NCBI GenBank assembly: GCA_022795735.1 | Contig: JAAWHG010000011.1 | Span: 1-59,455, forward strand | Length of the DNA: 59,455 nt | DNA from: Oscillospiraceae bacterium | GTDB taxonomy: Bacteria > Bacillota > Clostridia > Oscillospirales > Oscillospiraceae | Direction of reading: 5' to 3' | Shown here: positions 1-7,927 of the stretch, in pieces | How positions within the stretch are numbered: the stretch's first letter is position 1 | How the letters are laid out: every line of letters starts with the position of its first letter | The notes under the pieces: model-generated | The model's database searches: none | What the model saw: the letters and a program-made list of their open reading frames with translations, nothing else | Told to the model about the DNA's origin: nothing | Position numbers and translations under genes: made by a program

Positions 1-8
1 TTGTGAGG

Positions 9-542
9 TTAGCTTTTGAGAGCCATCTCGCCGCAAACCCGCATGAATACTGGGTTTTTGCCTGTTTGCTTTCCCTTTCCCCAATAACCTGTGTTCAATA
101 AGTAGATACGGAAATACTTTTCTGCAAATTCAAAGTAGGGTGCGCCTCCTTCCCCAAAAATACTGACGATTTGCCGGGGGAAGAGTTGAAAACATAAAAA
201 TGAAACCAGACAGACAGTGGTAACCATTATGGCCGCTTTTTTGTAAGTTTCTCGTACTCTGGAATAGTTTTTTGCGCCGTAATTGAACCCGAAGATAGGC
301 TGGCATCCCTGGGCGATACCTAAAATAAAGGCCATGAAGAGAGCATTGACCTTGGTAATTACCCCCACGCAGGCCAGTGGAATATCGCTCCCATAGATTG
401 AAGACGCGCCATAGGATCGAAGGGTGTTGTTCAGCGAAATCTGTACCGCGTGCATCGCAAGCTGATTAAAGCAAGCTGCCGCTCCTAATGAGGCAATTAC
501 CTTTGTCCGCGCTAAGGACGGCTTAAAATGATCCTTTTCCAA
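9..542 (-). pseudogene. MATE family transporter, internal fragment
   Basis: This 177-codon frame aligns by eye with the middle of the intact MATE transporter encoded at 13820-15202: the shared elements YG(S/T)DIPLA, a GI(A/S)QG(C/A)QPI(F/I)GFNYGAK block, and a following R-VRE-Y stretch. The first half of a normal ~450-residue MATE protein is absent. After the motif FRIYLLN near residue 152 the sequence stops resembling MATE proteins (a tail rich in K and G), so the C-terminal third is also missing. It therefore cannot make a 12-helix Na+/H+-coupled drug exporter. It abuts a divergent TetR-like remnant. I read this as a decayed efflux gene broken by rearrangement; a window-edge effect does not explain it because both breaks lie inside the window. 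Confidence 0.75.
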
Positions 543-543
543 T

Positions 544-897
544 GTGGCGGTTTTGATTTTTTTCTATTATAAGTACTATGTTCAACTATCGCAAATGTGC
601 CCAGCTATTTATGAGATGCAGATATCAGTATTGCAAGACTTGAATGATGTTTTGATAAAATCATTCGCGGAATTTTTAGCCGGCGGAATACTGAAAAAAG
701 AGTTCAGCCAAGAATATGGGAAAATAGCGGATGTTATTATGGCATTGATTGTTCATGGATTGCCAAATTTCCGTCGGGCGCAGGAAGGTGAACATGATAT
801 GGTTTGGATGGACTGCGTTTGGAGTGTTATGATGCCGTTCTTGACGGCGCGGGGGCAGGAAAAATATCAAGCGCTAGACAAAAAAAGGGGACTGTAA
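544..897 (+). pseudogene. TetR-family regulator, C-terminal remnant
   Basis: A 117-residue frame with helical composition like the ligand-binding half of TetR/AcrR regulators (FFYYKYYVQLSQ, then a DVLIKSFAEFLAGG helix and a final MPFLTARG helix). No helix-turn-helix DNA-binding domain is present: the frame begins only 2 bases from the start of the divergent MATE fragment, where a normal N-terminal domain would need about 50 more codons. TetR regulators often sit next to the exporter they control, so the pair may be the remains of a regulator-exporter unit. The assignment rests on general resemblance only; it could be an unrelated small helical protein. Confidence 0.4.
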
Positions 898-1013
898 AAA
901 ACAGCCATAAAAAGCAGAGGATGCCGCCCCAAAGAGGTCAACGCTGCTGAAAGGAGCCGAGATTGCCGTAGCTGGGCGCCCAGGGCTCCATTTTACGCTG
1001 TTTTTTACAGTCC
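889..1013. repeat. 125-bp element with 17-bp terminal inverted repeats
   Basis: GGACTGTAAAAAACAGC at 889-905 is the exact reverse complement of GCTGTTTTTTACAGTCC at 997-1013. A/T-rich bases extend both sides, and about 90 bp lies between. The left arm contains the stop codon of the TetR-like remnant; the right arm ends 4 bp before the stop of the rhomboid-like gene. It could be a miniature inverted-repeat element, or two oppositely oriented terminators that share sequence. There is no ORF inside. Confidence 0.6.
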
Positions 1014-1017
1014 TTTT

Positions 1018-1863
1018 CTACTGGATATGGGTGTGGTTGTTGATATGCTCAATGCAGTAACAGTAGTAGCCGTTGCAGCGGCTGCAATAGCGAAATTCCA
1101 GCTCGGGATGTTCGGTGTCGGTGCGGCCGCAGACGGTGCACTTGTGGCGGTAGGGCCGCTTCCCGTCCTTACTGCGGTAACGGCTGGCCCAGTCGGGGGA
1201 GGGGCCGGCGTGGGGGCTGGACCGCTGCGGTTTCGTCCGGGGGGACGCGCGGTGGTAGACGCCCAGGGAGGGGAAAAGGTGCTTCATATCGCCGCCGAAG
1301 AAGATCAGGTAGTTGACAATGGCACAGAGCGGGAAGATGTCCCCTCGAAGGAGGGAGAGGGCTATGAGCGCCAGATACACGATTGCCAAGTACTTCATCC
1401 GAATGGGGATGATGAAAAACAGAAGCATTTGATCTTCCGGGCACAGCGTGGCGTAGACCAGCAAGAGGGAATAGTGGAAGGTGTCGATGCCGGGACTCCA
1501 GCCGGTAATCATAGCCAGAATGTCGATGACGACGATACCAGTCAGATAATAGAGGTTGAACTTCAACACCCCGCACCGGCTCTCAATGATGCTGCCGATC
1601 CGGTAGTACAGCAGGCTTACCAGAAGAAGGACAAAGGGATTGTACGCGGAGAGGAAGACGTAGGTGAACAGCCTCCATACCTGCCCGTGCAGGATGGAGG
1701 CCCTGTCAAAGCAGAGCATTCGGTAGAGCACTTGCTTCGGGTCAATGGAATTGACGGCGTAGACTAAAATCATACCGATGACGATAAAGAGCATCAAATT
1801 ACGAACTCCGGCGTCCCGGTTGCGGTAGAAGAAGCGCTCCATGCGGCGCTGTAAGTCTCTCAA
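1018..1863 (-). CDS. Rhomboid-like integral membrane protein with C-terminal zinc-binding module
   Basis: 281 residues. Roughly residues 20-190 hold about six hydrophobic segments arranged as in rhomboid/derlin proteins, including an HGQVWRLFTYVF segment near residue 59 that matches the conserved rhomboid loop. The usual catalytic GxSG motif is not visible: the equivalent region reads around DTFHYSLLLVYA, so proteolysis is doubtful. Residues 205-240 are a basic linker; the C-terminal 40 residues contain CxxC, a second CxxC and several His residues, consistent with a zinc ribbon. The start is a TTG preceded by AAGGAGG at 8 bases. It is a single gene, divergent from ahcY. It may be an inactive rhomboid that binds membrane partners; the substrate is unknown. 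Confidence 0.65.
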   Translation of the reverse strand: MRDLQRRMERFFYRNRDAGVRNLMLFIVIGMILVYAVNSIDPKQVLYRMLCFDRASILHGQVWRLFTYVFLSAYNPFVLLLVSLLYYRIGSIIESRCGVLKFNLYYLTGIVVIDILAMITGWSPGIDTFHYSLLLVYATLCPEDQMLLFFIIPIRMKYLAIVYLALIALSLLRGDIFPLCAIVNYLIFFGGDMKHLFPSLGVYHRASPRTKPQRSSPHAGPSPDWASRYRSKDGKRPYRHKCTVCGRTDTEHPELEFRYCSRCNGYYCYCIEHINNHTHIQ

Positions 1864-1946
1864 AGCTAAGACCTCCTTTATTTCCCACTATTGTAGCCTA
1901 TAATTTGCCATCTGTCCATCGAAAATAAAAATATTTCTGTTGGGGA

Positions 1947-1976
1947 TTGTTTTTACGCCCCATCATTTGTTATAAT
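1947..1976 (+). promoter_or_regulatory. Probable sigma-A promoter of ahcY
   Basis: TTGTTT at 1947-1952 and a perfect TATAAT at 1971-1976, 18 bases apart, with the ahcY start 26 bases downstream of the -10 box. The -35 is only a partial match. Confidence 0.6.
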
Positions 1977-2001
1977 AAACAAAAAAATGGAGGAAGATAA
2001 C

Positions 2002-3246
2002 ATGAGTATCGTAAGAGACCCATCTCTGGCTGAGAGTGGACGGATGAAAATCCAATGGGTGCAGGACTTTATGCCCGCCCTGGCCGCCATTCGAACCCGG
2101 TTCCAGAAGGAGAAGCCCTTCGCGGGGAAAAAAATCTCTATGTCCATCCACATGGAGGCCAAGACTGCCTATCTGGCCCTCTGTCTCAAAGAGGGCGGCG
2201 CGGAGGTACACGCCACCGGCTGCAACCCGTTGTCCACCCAGGACGACGTGGCCGCGGGGCTGGCCTCCCTCGGCGTGGAGGTGTACTGCTGGCATGGCGC
2301 AACCCCCGAGGAGTATGAGGAGCATCTGACGGCCACGCTGAGCTGCCACCCCCATTTGATTATCGACGACGGCGGAGATCTGGTCAATCTGCTCAGCGGT
2401 AAGCGCAAGGATTTGGCCGACAACGTGATTGGCGGCTGCGAGGAGACCACCACCGGTATCCACCGTCTCAAGGCGCGCGCCGCCGCGGGGGCGCTGCCCT
2501 TCCCGATGATGAACGTCAACGACGCCAAGTGCAAACACTATTACGACAACAAGTACGGCACCGGTCAGTCGGTGTGGGACGCCATTATGCACACCACCAA
2601 TCTGCTGGTGGCCGGGAAGACCGTGGTGGTTGCGGGTTACGGTTACTGCGGGCGCGGAGTCGCGCTGCGGGCCAAGGGCATGGGGGCCAACGTCATTGTC
2701 ACCGAGATTGACCCCATCAAGGCGCTGGAGGCTTCCATGGACGGCTGCCGGGTGATGACGATGGACCAGGCCGCGCCGGAGGGCGATATCTTCGTCACCA
2801 CGACGGGGTGCAAGGACGTGATCGTCAAGCGGCACATGGAGAAGATGAAAAATAACGCCTTTCTGTCCAACGCCGGCCACTTTAACGTGGAGATCAACGG
2901 CGGGGACCTGGAGGCCCTTTCGGAGCGGGTTTACCTGCGCCGCGCCGAGATTACCGGGTATGTGCTGAAGGATGGCCGGACGCTGAATCTGCTGGCCGAG
3001 GGCCGGTTGGTCAACCTGGCTTCGGGCAACGGCCATCCGGCGGAAATCATGGATACCAGCTTTGCCATTCAGTCGCTGTCGCTGGAGTATATGCTGACCA
3101 ACGGCGGCGGACTGCAGAAGGAGGTCTATGAGGTGCCGGACGAGATCGACGCCGAGGTGTCCCGGCTGAAGCTGGCCGGCGACGGGTTCGAGGTGGATAG
3201 GCTGACCAAGGAGCAGGAGGAATACCTGCTGGGCTGGGAAGTATAA
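2002..3246 (+). CDS. ahcY: Adenosylhomocysteinase (S-adenosylhomocysteine hydrolase)
   Basis: Cytosolic NAD-dependent enzyme that cleaves S-adenosylhomocysteine to adenosine and homocysteine, relieving product inhibition of methyltransferases. The 414-residue product carries the substrate-site motifs HMEAKTAYLA, IDDGGDL and EETTTGIHRL, the Rossmann motif VVAGYGYCGRG and the late SNAGHFNVEI motif. It lacks the C-terminal Lys/Tyr extension of eukaryotic enzymes, as expected for the short bacterial/archaeal form. The ATG at 2002 is chosen over an in-frame ATG at 1987 because GGAGGA at 1989-1994 then lies 7 bases upstream. It sits just before the riboswitch-controlled metK, which makes S-adenosylmethionine, so the two form a methyl-cycle pair although metK has its own promoter. 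Confidence 0.95.
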   Translation: MSIVRDPSLAESGRMKIQWVQDFMPALAAIRTRFQKEKPFAGKKISMSIHMEAKTAYLALCLKEGGAEVHATGCNPLSTQDDVAAGLASLGVEVYCWHGATPEEYEEHLTATLSCHPHLIIDDGGDLVNLLSGKRKDLADNVIGGCEETTTGIHRLKARAAAGALPFPMMNVNDAKCKHYYDNKYGTGQSVWDAIMHTTNLLVAGKTVVVAGYGYCGRGVALRAKGMGANVIVTEIDPIKALEASMDGCRVMTMDQAAPEGDIFVTTTGCKDVIVKRHMEKMKNNAFLSNAGHFNVEINGGDLEALSERVYLRRAEITGYVLKDGRTLNLLAEGRLVNLASGNGHPAEIMDTSFAIQSLSLEYMLTNGGGLQKEVYEVPDEIDAEVSRLKLAGDGFEVDRLTKEQEEYLLGWEV

Positions 3247-3264
3247 GAAAACGCAAAATGGCAG

Positions 3265-3293
3265 TTGACAACCGCCTTGGCAGGGTTTATAAT
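3265..3293 (+). promoter_or_regulatory. Consensus promoter driving the SAM riboswitch and metK
   Basis: TTGACA (3265-3270) and TATAAT (3288-3293) are perfect consensus boxes with the optimal 17-base spacing. Transcription would start around 3300, just before the riboswitch aptamer. Confidence 0.9.
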
Positions 3294-3311
3294 AAACTTA
3301 CAATTTCATAA

Positions 3312-3409
3312 CTTATCAAGAGTGGCGGAGGGACCGGCCCGATGAAGCCCGACAACCTGCATGGGGACATGTAAGGTGTTAATTCCGTCGGTTACGATCG
3401 AAAGATGAG
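3312..3409 (+). promoter_or_regulatory. SAM-I (S-box) riboswitch aptamer
   Basis: The segment starts CTTATC and ends GATGAG (P1 helix). Between them it has the S-box signature AGAGTGGCGGAGGGA, the GATGAAGCC element, CGACAACCTGC, a hairpin, then AAGGTGTTAATTCC and CGAAAGATGAG. These match the conserved core of SAM-I riboswitches. SAM binding would stabilise the aptamer and favour the terminator at 3417-3451, shutting off metK when SAM is abundant. Confidence 0.95.
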
Positions 3410-3416
3410 TGAAATC

Positions 3417-3451
3417 CGCGCGCTTCGGTCTACCGGGGCGCGCGTTTTTTT
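3417..3451 (+). terminator. Riboswitch expression-platform terminator
   Basis: A 12-bp stem (3417-3428 with 3433-3444, including two G-U pairs), loop TCTA, followed by seven T residues. It lies between the SAM aptamer and the metK RBS, so it is the regulated attenuator. Confidence 0.9.
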
Positions 3452-3483
3452 ATTACTTACATAGGAAAGGATACATTAAAACT

Positions 3484-4641
3484 ATGGAAAAGAGAATTTT
3501 TACCTCTGAGTCGGTGACAGAAGGGCATCCTGACAAGGTTTGCGACCAAATCTCGGACGGCGTTCTGGACGCGATTCTCGCGAAGGACCCCAACGCCCGC
3601 GTGGCCTGTGAGACGGCCACGACAACCGGTATGGCGCTTATCATGGGCGAAATTTCCACGAACTGCTATGTGGACATCCCGAGCGTCGCCCGCAAGACCA
3701 TTGAGAAAATTGGCTACGATGAGCACTGCGGCTTTGACTACAAGACCTGCGCCGTCCTTACCGCCATCGACGAGCAGTCGGGCGATATCGCCATGGGTGT
3801 GGACCACTCCTATGACGACGCCGCTGAGATCGGCGCGGGCGACCAGGGCATGATGTTCGGGTTCGCCTGCGACGAGACGTCCGAATTGATGCCGGCCCCC
3901 ATTTCTTACGCCCATCAGCTCTGCCGCAAGCTGGCCGCCGAGCGCAAAAACGGCGCGCTCCCCTGGCTGCGCCCCGACGGCAAGAGTCAGGTTTCGGTCC
4001 AATACGCCGAAGACGGGTCGGTGGAGCGCATTGACACCGTCGTCATCTCCACCCAGCACAGCCCCGACATTGCCATCGCCCAATTGCGCGAGGCGGTGAT
4101 TGAGGAGATCATCAAGCCCACCCTGCCCAAGAAGCTGGTTGACAAGGATACGAGATTCCTCGTCAATCCGACGGGACGGTTTGTCATTGGCGGCCCGGTG
4201 GGGGACAGCGGTTTGACCGGGCGGAAGATCATTGTGGACACCTATGGCGGTTACGCGGCCCACGGCGGCGGCGCGTTCTCGGGCAAGGACCCGACCAAGG
4301 TGGACCGCAGCGCGGCGTACATGGCCCGTTACGCGGCGAAGAATCTGGTCGCGGCGGGGTTGGTGAAGAAGTGCCAGATTCAGCTGGCCTACGCCATCGG
4401 CGTGGCGGAGCCGGTGTCGGTTCTGGTGGAGAGCTACGGTACCGGTAAGGTGTCCGACGCCGAGCTGAGCGCGGCGGTACGCAAGTGCTTCGATCTGCGT
4501 CCGGCTTCCATCATCCGCGCTCTCGACCTGCGGCGTCCCATCTACCAGCAGACCGCCGCCTACGGTCACTTTGGCAGGACTGATATTGATCTGCCCTGGG
4601 AGAAGACCGACTGTGTGGAGAAGCTCAAGGCAGCGCTGTAA
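3484..4641 (+). CDS. metK: S-adenosylmethionine synthetase
   Basis: Makes S-adenosylmethionine from methionine and ATP with release of phosphate and pyrophosphate; active as a cytosolic oligomer. The 385-residue product has the N-terminal TEGHPDK motif, the hexapeptide-type [10 protein letters not shown] motif in the middle and the P-loop-like [16 protein letters not shown] motif, so it is full length. The ATG at 3484 is used because it begins the conserved [18 protein letters not shown] sequence; an upstream extension of the frame runs through the terminator and is not coding. Expression is controlled by the upstream SAM-I riboswitch. Together with ahcY it covers two of the steps of the activated methyl cycle. 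Confidence 0.97.
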   Translation: MEKRIFTSESVTEGHPDKVCDQISDGVLDAILAKDPNARVACETATTTGMALIMGEISTNCYVDIPSVARKTIEKIGYDEHCGFDYKTCAVLTAIDEQSGDIAMGVDHSYDDAAEIGAGDQGMMFGFACDETSELMPAPISYAHQLCRKLAAERKNGALPWLRPDGKSQVSVQYAEDGSVERIDTVVISTQHSPDIAIAQLREAVIEEIIKPTLPKKLVDKDTRFLVNPTGRFVIGGPVGDSGLTGRKIIVDTYGGYAAHGGGAFSGKDPTKVDRSAAYMARYAAKNLVAAGLVKKCQIQLAYAIGVAEPVSVLVESYGTGKVSDAELSAAVRKCFDLRPASIIRALDLRRPIYQQTAAYGHFGRTDIDLPWEKTDCVEKLKAAL

Positions 4642-4647
4642 ATGGTC

Positions 4648-4689
4648 TTGCCAGAACGGCTTAAACGTGTTATAATGACGTTTAACACG
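4648..4689 (+). promoter_or_regulatory. wecC promoter with overlapping dyad
   Basis: TTGCCA (4648-4653) and TATAAT (4671-4676) with 17-base spacing form a strong promoter. A perfect 7-bp inverted repeat, CGTGTTA at 4666-4672 and TAACACG at 4683-4689, brackets the -10 box and the likely start site, as an operator would. The regulator is unknown. Confidence 0.7.
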
Positions 4690-4728
4690 GAATAAGAGCC
4701 GTTTACGCGGCGGAAGGAACGAAGAGCA

Positions 4729-5928
4729 TTGAAAAAAATAGAGATTATGGGCTGCGGCTATATCGGCCTGCCGACGGCGGTTGTGTTCGCCCTGGCCGGG
4801 TACGAGGTCTGCGGTTTTGATGTAAAACCGGACACGGTGGAGCAGCTCAACGGCGGGAAAATTCATATCGTGGAGCCCGGCTTGCAGGAAGCGATGGACG
4901 AGGCGATGGCGACAGGCCGCCTCCATTTCTCGACGGAGGCCGAGCCGGCGGACGTGTTTATCATCGCGGTGCAGACCCCCTATCGCGAGACGGGGGACGG
5001 CAAACGGGTATCCGATATGGGCTATGTCGAGGCGGCGGCCAGGAGCGTGGGCGCGGTGATTCAAAAGGGCGGGCTGTGCGTTTTGGAGTCTACGTCGCCG
5101 CCCTACTCCACGCGGCTGGTGGAGTCCATCGTCTCGGAGACGAGCGGACTGGCCCCCGAGGACTTTATGACGGCCCACTGTCCCGAGCGGATTATCCCGG
5201 GCCGGATGCTCATCGAGCTGCGGGAAAACGACCGCATTATCGGCGCGCCGCGTCCTGAGTCGGCCGAATACACCAAGGGAATTTACGAAAAGGTGCTGAC
5301 CAAGGGGGTCATCCGCACCACCGACGATCTGACCGCCGAGATGTGCAAGCTCACCGAGAATACCTTCCGCGACATTAACATTGCTTTCGCCAACGAACTG
5401 AGTAAAGTTTGCGACCGGCTGGGCGTCGATGTGTTTCAACTGATTGAACTGGCAAACTGCCATCCGCGTGTCAACGTTCACACCCCGGGCGTCGGGGTAG
5501 GGGGGCATTGCATCGCGGTGGACCCCTGGTTTATTCATGAGAAGTTTGAGGATATTACCCCGCTGATCTATGAGGCCCGGACGATTAACGACGGAAAGCC
5601 GGAATGGGTGGCGGAGCGGATTGCCCGCGACGTGGAGCCCGGGGCAAAGGTCGCGGTGTTGGGGATGAGCTTCAAGGCCAACATCGACGATATCCGGGAG
5701 AGCCCGTCGGTGGTGTTTTCCAGGATTCTCCAGGCGCGGGGATATGAGGTGATCGTCTGCGAGCCGTATGTCAAGGGGCCGGTGGCAGGGTTTGAGAACC
5801 ACTGTTTAGAAGATGCGCTGGCATGTTGCGACTATGCCGTGATTACCCTGAAGCACAATGTGTTCCAGGAGAAGAAGGATTTGATTGCCGCCAAGCCGCA
5901 CTACGACTGCGTGGGGTTGTTGCGGTAG
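4729..5928 (+). CDS. wecC: UDP-N-acetyl-D-mannosamine dehydrogenase
   Basis: NAD-dependent two-step oxidation of UDP-ManNAc to UDP-ManNAcA, a precursor of cell-wall or capsular polysaccharides. The 399-residue protein has the N-terminal Rossmann motif GCGYIGLPTA, the middle-domain sequence AHCPERIIPG and, near residue 260, GVGVGGHCIAVDPWF containing the catalytic cysteine, a hallmark of the WecC/EpsD branch rather than UDP-glucose dehydrogenase. The start is TTG, with an AAGGAA-type site upstream and its own strong promoter. No UDP-GlcNAc 2-epimerase of the non-hydrolysing WecB type is seen in the window, so its substrate must come from elsewhere. A second nucleotide-sugar dehydrogenase lies at 31614-32870. 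Confidence 0.9.
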   Translation: MKKIEIMGCGYIGLPTAVVFALAGYEVCGFDVKPDTVEQLNGGKIHIVEPGLQEAMDEAMATGRLHFSTEAEPADVFIIAVQTPYRETGDGKRVSDMGYVEAAARSVGAVIQKGGLCVLESTSPPYSTRLVESIVSETSGLAPEDFMTAHCPERIIPGRMLIELRENDRIIGAPRPESAEYTKGIYEKVLTKGVIRTTDDLTAEMCKLTENTFRDINIAFANELSKVCDRLGVDVFQLIELANCHPRVNVHTPGVGVGGHCIAVDPWFIHEKFEDITPLIYEARTINDGKPEWVAERIARDVEPGAKVAVLGMSFKANIDDIRESPSVVFSRILQARGYEVIVCEPYVKGPVAGFENHCLEDALACCDYAVITLKHNVFQEKKDLIAAKPHYDCVGLLR

Positions 5929-5935
5929 AATAGAG

Positions 5936-5976
5936 AAAAAAGCACGCTGTGGATTCGATTCCGCAGCGTGCTTTCA
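5936..5976. terminator. Bidirectional terminator between convergent genes
   Basis: AGCACGCTG (5941-5949) pairs with CAGCGTGCT (5964-5972), preceded by an A-run and followed by T residues. It serves wecC on the plus strand and the secreted-protein operon on the minus strand. Confidence 0.85.
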
Positions 5977-5995
5977 CTTTGTTTGCTAGAGACCA

Positions 5996-7120
5996 TTACT
6001 GGATTGTAGCTTCGTCAAGAACCACAAGAACGGATAATTCCTCATTGGGATCAACGTTGGCGGCATTGATAATTTTGGTACACTGTACAAGGTCGGGGTC
6101 ATTTTTTTCCCATTCATACAATACCTCGTCGTCTTTTCCCGAACGAATGAGGGTAATTTTTCGAATCGTATAACAGTAGCCTTTCGGCTCATCGCCGGTC
6201 TTGACGGTAAAGGTGAGGCTTTTCTCCGCTTTGACGGTCTTATCGGCAGGGATACTGTCAGACGATGTATAACCTTTCTCAAATAAAAGGGGGTTTTGGG
6301 CAAGCGGTTCCGAATTGCCCTCGATCTGTATCTCAACAGGGAAAGCAAGTCCGTAGCCTTGGTCCCACCAGTAATCTTGAACGTCAAAGCCGACGGTGTA
6401 GCCGGGCTCATCCTGTATGGGCATGAAGGACAGCACGACAATTACTTCAAACCCGTTGCCGCGGTGCCACGAACCGTAGTAGGTGGGGAGGCTGGTATCT
6501 CCAAAAATTTGGAGGGTTGCGGAGGTGGGAGTTGGAGTGGTGTTTGCCGGAATGTACACTGTAAGGGGATCGGAGCCGTCCTCTTTCGTAATTACAGCGG
6601 GTTCCGTGGTAAGTGGCTTTCCGTCCTTGTCTTGGCCCGTCATTTTCATATAGAGGAAGACACGCTCTTCCTTGGGGATTAAACTCGGGTCGTCAAATGG
6701 GCCGGGCTGATAAGCGTAGCGGGTGGATTCGTCGTCCAATACAACATCGCCGAAGGGCGTGGCGGTTGCTGTAGCGGTGACCTCCATCTTGACACCAGAA
6801 CTATTTTCAATATACATGGGGGCGGTGACAATGCTTTCATCTGAGGCACCTGTTTTGTCGGGGGTTTCAATGGTCATCCCATAGGGATTAACCTGTATAT
6901 TGTAAATATTTGTTATTGTGACGTTGATGGTTTCAATGGTTAAATCTGAGCGGGCGTTGCCAGGGGATTCTGATGTATTCGCAGGTGATTGCGTTACTGT
7001 GCCCACTGATTCATATGTGGTGGACTGTCCTTTGACGGCCCCATCGGCACCTGCAATGGGTGCGACACCCAGCGTCAGGGCCAGTGTCAGGAGGAGTGCA
7101 AGGGACTTTCTAAGTTTCAC
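5996..7120 (-). CDS. Secreted protein of unknown function, paralogue of the upstream gene
   Basis: 374 residues with a clear signal peptide (MKLRKS, a leucine-rich core, then a likely cleavage after residues 24-26) and no further membrane segment. A region near residues 65-115 resembles the next protein upstream (7202-7852): both have I-VTI, then a VNPY(G/Q)M motif, then D(E)S(I/L)(V/I)(T/S)AP, then a KM-(V/I)(T/E)AT block. The C-terminal half is larger and contains aromatic-rich stretches (YYGSWHRGNGFEV, YWWDQGYG). No catalytic motif is recognised. It is the last gene of a three-gene leftward operon with a paralogue and a membrane-anchored partner, so an assembled envelope or surface structure is the simplest guess. 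Function not assigned. Confidence 0.75.
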   Translation of the reverse strand: MKLRKSLALLLTLALTLGVAPIAGADGAVKGQSTTYESVGTVTQSPANTSESPGNARSDLTIETINVTITNIYNIQVNPYGMTIETPDKTGASDESIVTAPMYIENSSGVKMEVTATATATPFGDVVLDDESTRYAYQPGPFDDPSLIPKEERVFLYMKMTGQDKDGKPLTTEPAVITKEDGSDPLTVYIPANTTPTPTSATLQIFGDTSLPTYYGSWHRGNGFEVIVVLSFMPIQDEPGYTVGFDVQDYWWDQGYGLAFPVEIQIEGNSEPLAQNPLLFEKGYTSSDSIPADKTVKAEKSLTFTVKTGDEPKGYCYTIRKITLIRSGKDDEVLYEWEKNDPDLVQCTKIINAANVDPNEELSVLVVLDEATIQ

Positions 7121-7146
7121 AGGACCGTCTCCCTTCTGCTAGATGA

Positions 7147-7175
7147 AAGGGCCGCGCGGAGGCCGCGCGGCCCTT
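7147..7175. other. Strong intercistronic hairpin
   Basis: A 13-bp stem (7147-7159 with 7163-7175) with a 3-base loop lies between the two secreted-protein genes. It has no T-run on the minus strand, so it is more likely a partial attenuator or a 3'-end stabiliser that favours expression of the upstream gene. Confidence 0.6.
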
Positions 7176-7201
7176 ATGTAGGACTGGCTGTATTTTGTAA
7201 A

Positions 7202-7852
7202 TTAAGGTCCGACAACCGGGTTGATTTTGAAAAGAACCTTAACGGTGATTAAATCAGTGGCTTTCCAACCAGAGCCAGCACTCTGACCGGAGAACTTAAA
7301 CGCACCATACTTGGTATCAGACCCAGTCCCTCCAGTTTTATTCAACACAAGCGTTACAGGAGTGCTACCGGTTGTGAGTACTGTGGTCTCATCAGGATTG
7401 GTGATGTTGAAGGATGTGACATCAGCCTGAGTAGCTGCCTCACCGATTTTCATCGTCAAATAAACAGTTGGATCAGTTACTTTAGAGGGATCGCTGAGAG
7501 AGGTGGTGGAAACCTGAACAGACGAACCAGCGGCTGGAGTTACGGAAGGAGTGGCTTCAATTTTCATCTTGATGGTGGAGTCACTTGAAATTTCTGTAGG
7601 CGCTGAAATCAGACTGTCAGTCACACCAGAAGCATTCGTAGGATCATATTCCATCTGGTAAGGATTTACAATCACATTTGCTGGAGTTTTAATGGTTACT
7701 TTGATTGTGGGAATATGCAATGTACTGCCAATGGTAATCTCCGTATCGCTGCTGGCATCAGTGACCGTCGTGTCTGCCGCGAAAGCCATGACGCTCATAG
7801 AGAACATCAAGACTACCGTGAGACAAAAGGCGATCAGTTTTTGCTTTTTCAT
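7202..7852 (-). CDS. Small secreted Thr/Ser-rich protein of unknown function
   Basis: 216 residues from the ATG at 7852; an earlier in-frame ATG at 7864 overlaps the AGAAAGGA ribosome site, so the later start is preferred. It has a signal peptide (MKKQK, hydrophobic core, AFA-A cleavage) and a mature part rich in Thr, Ser, Pro and Val, typical of a beta-sandwich surface protein. It shares the VNPYQM and following SLISAP segments with the protein at 5996-7120. The composition, with no Cys and few aromatic residues, would suit a repeated structural subunit. The stem-loop downstream could make it the most abundant product of the operon. No family name can be given from the sequence alone. Confidence 0.75.
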   Translation of the reverse strand: MKKQKLIAFCLTVVLMFSMSVMAFAADTTVTDASSDTEITIGSTLHIPTIKVTIKTPANVIVNPYQMEYDPTNASGVTDSLISAPTEISSDSTIKMKIEATPSVTPAAGSSVQVSTTSLSDPSKVTDPTVYLTMKIGEAATQADVTSFNITNPDETTVLTTGSTPVTLVLNKTGGTGSDTKYGAFKFSGQSAGSGWKATDLITVKVLFKINPVVGP

Positions 7853-7927
7853 AATCGTAAACATCCTTTCTAAAAATAAATAAACTTATATTTTAACCGC
7901 AATGTTGCGGATAAAACCAAATTTTAC

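Noticed and set aside
3457..5802. Very long minus-strand open frame opposite metK and wecC
   Set aside because: It lies entirely across two clear plus-strand genes in high-GC sequence; the predicted protein is Arg/His/Gly-rich with no motif. It is a codon-bias shadow.
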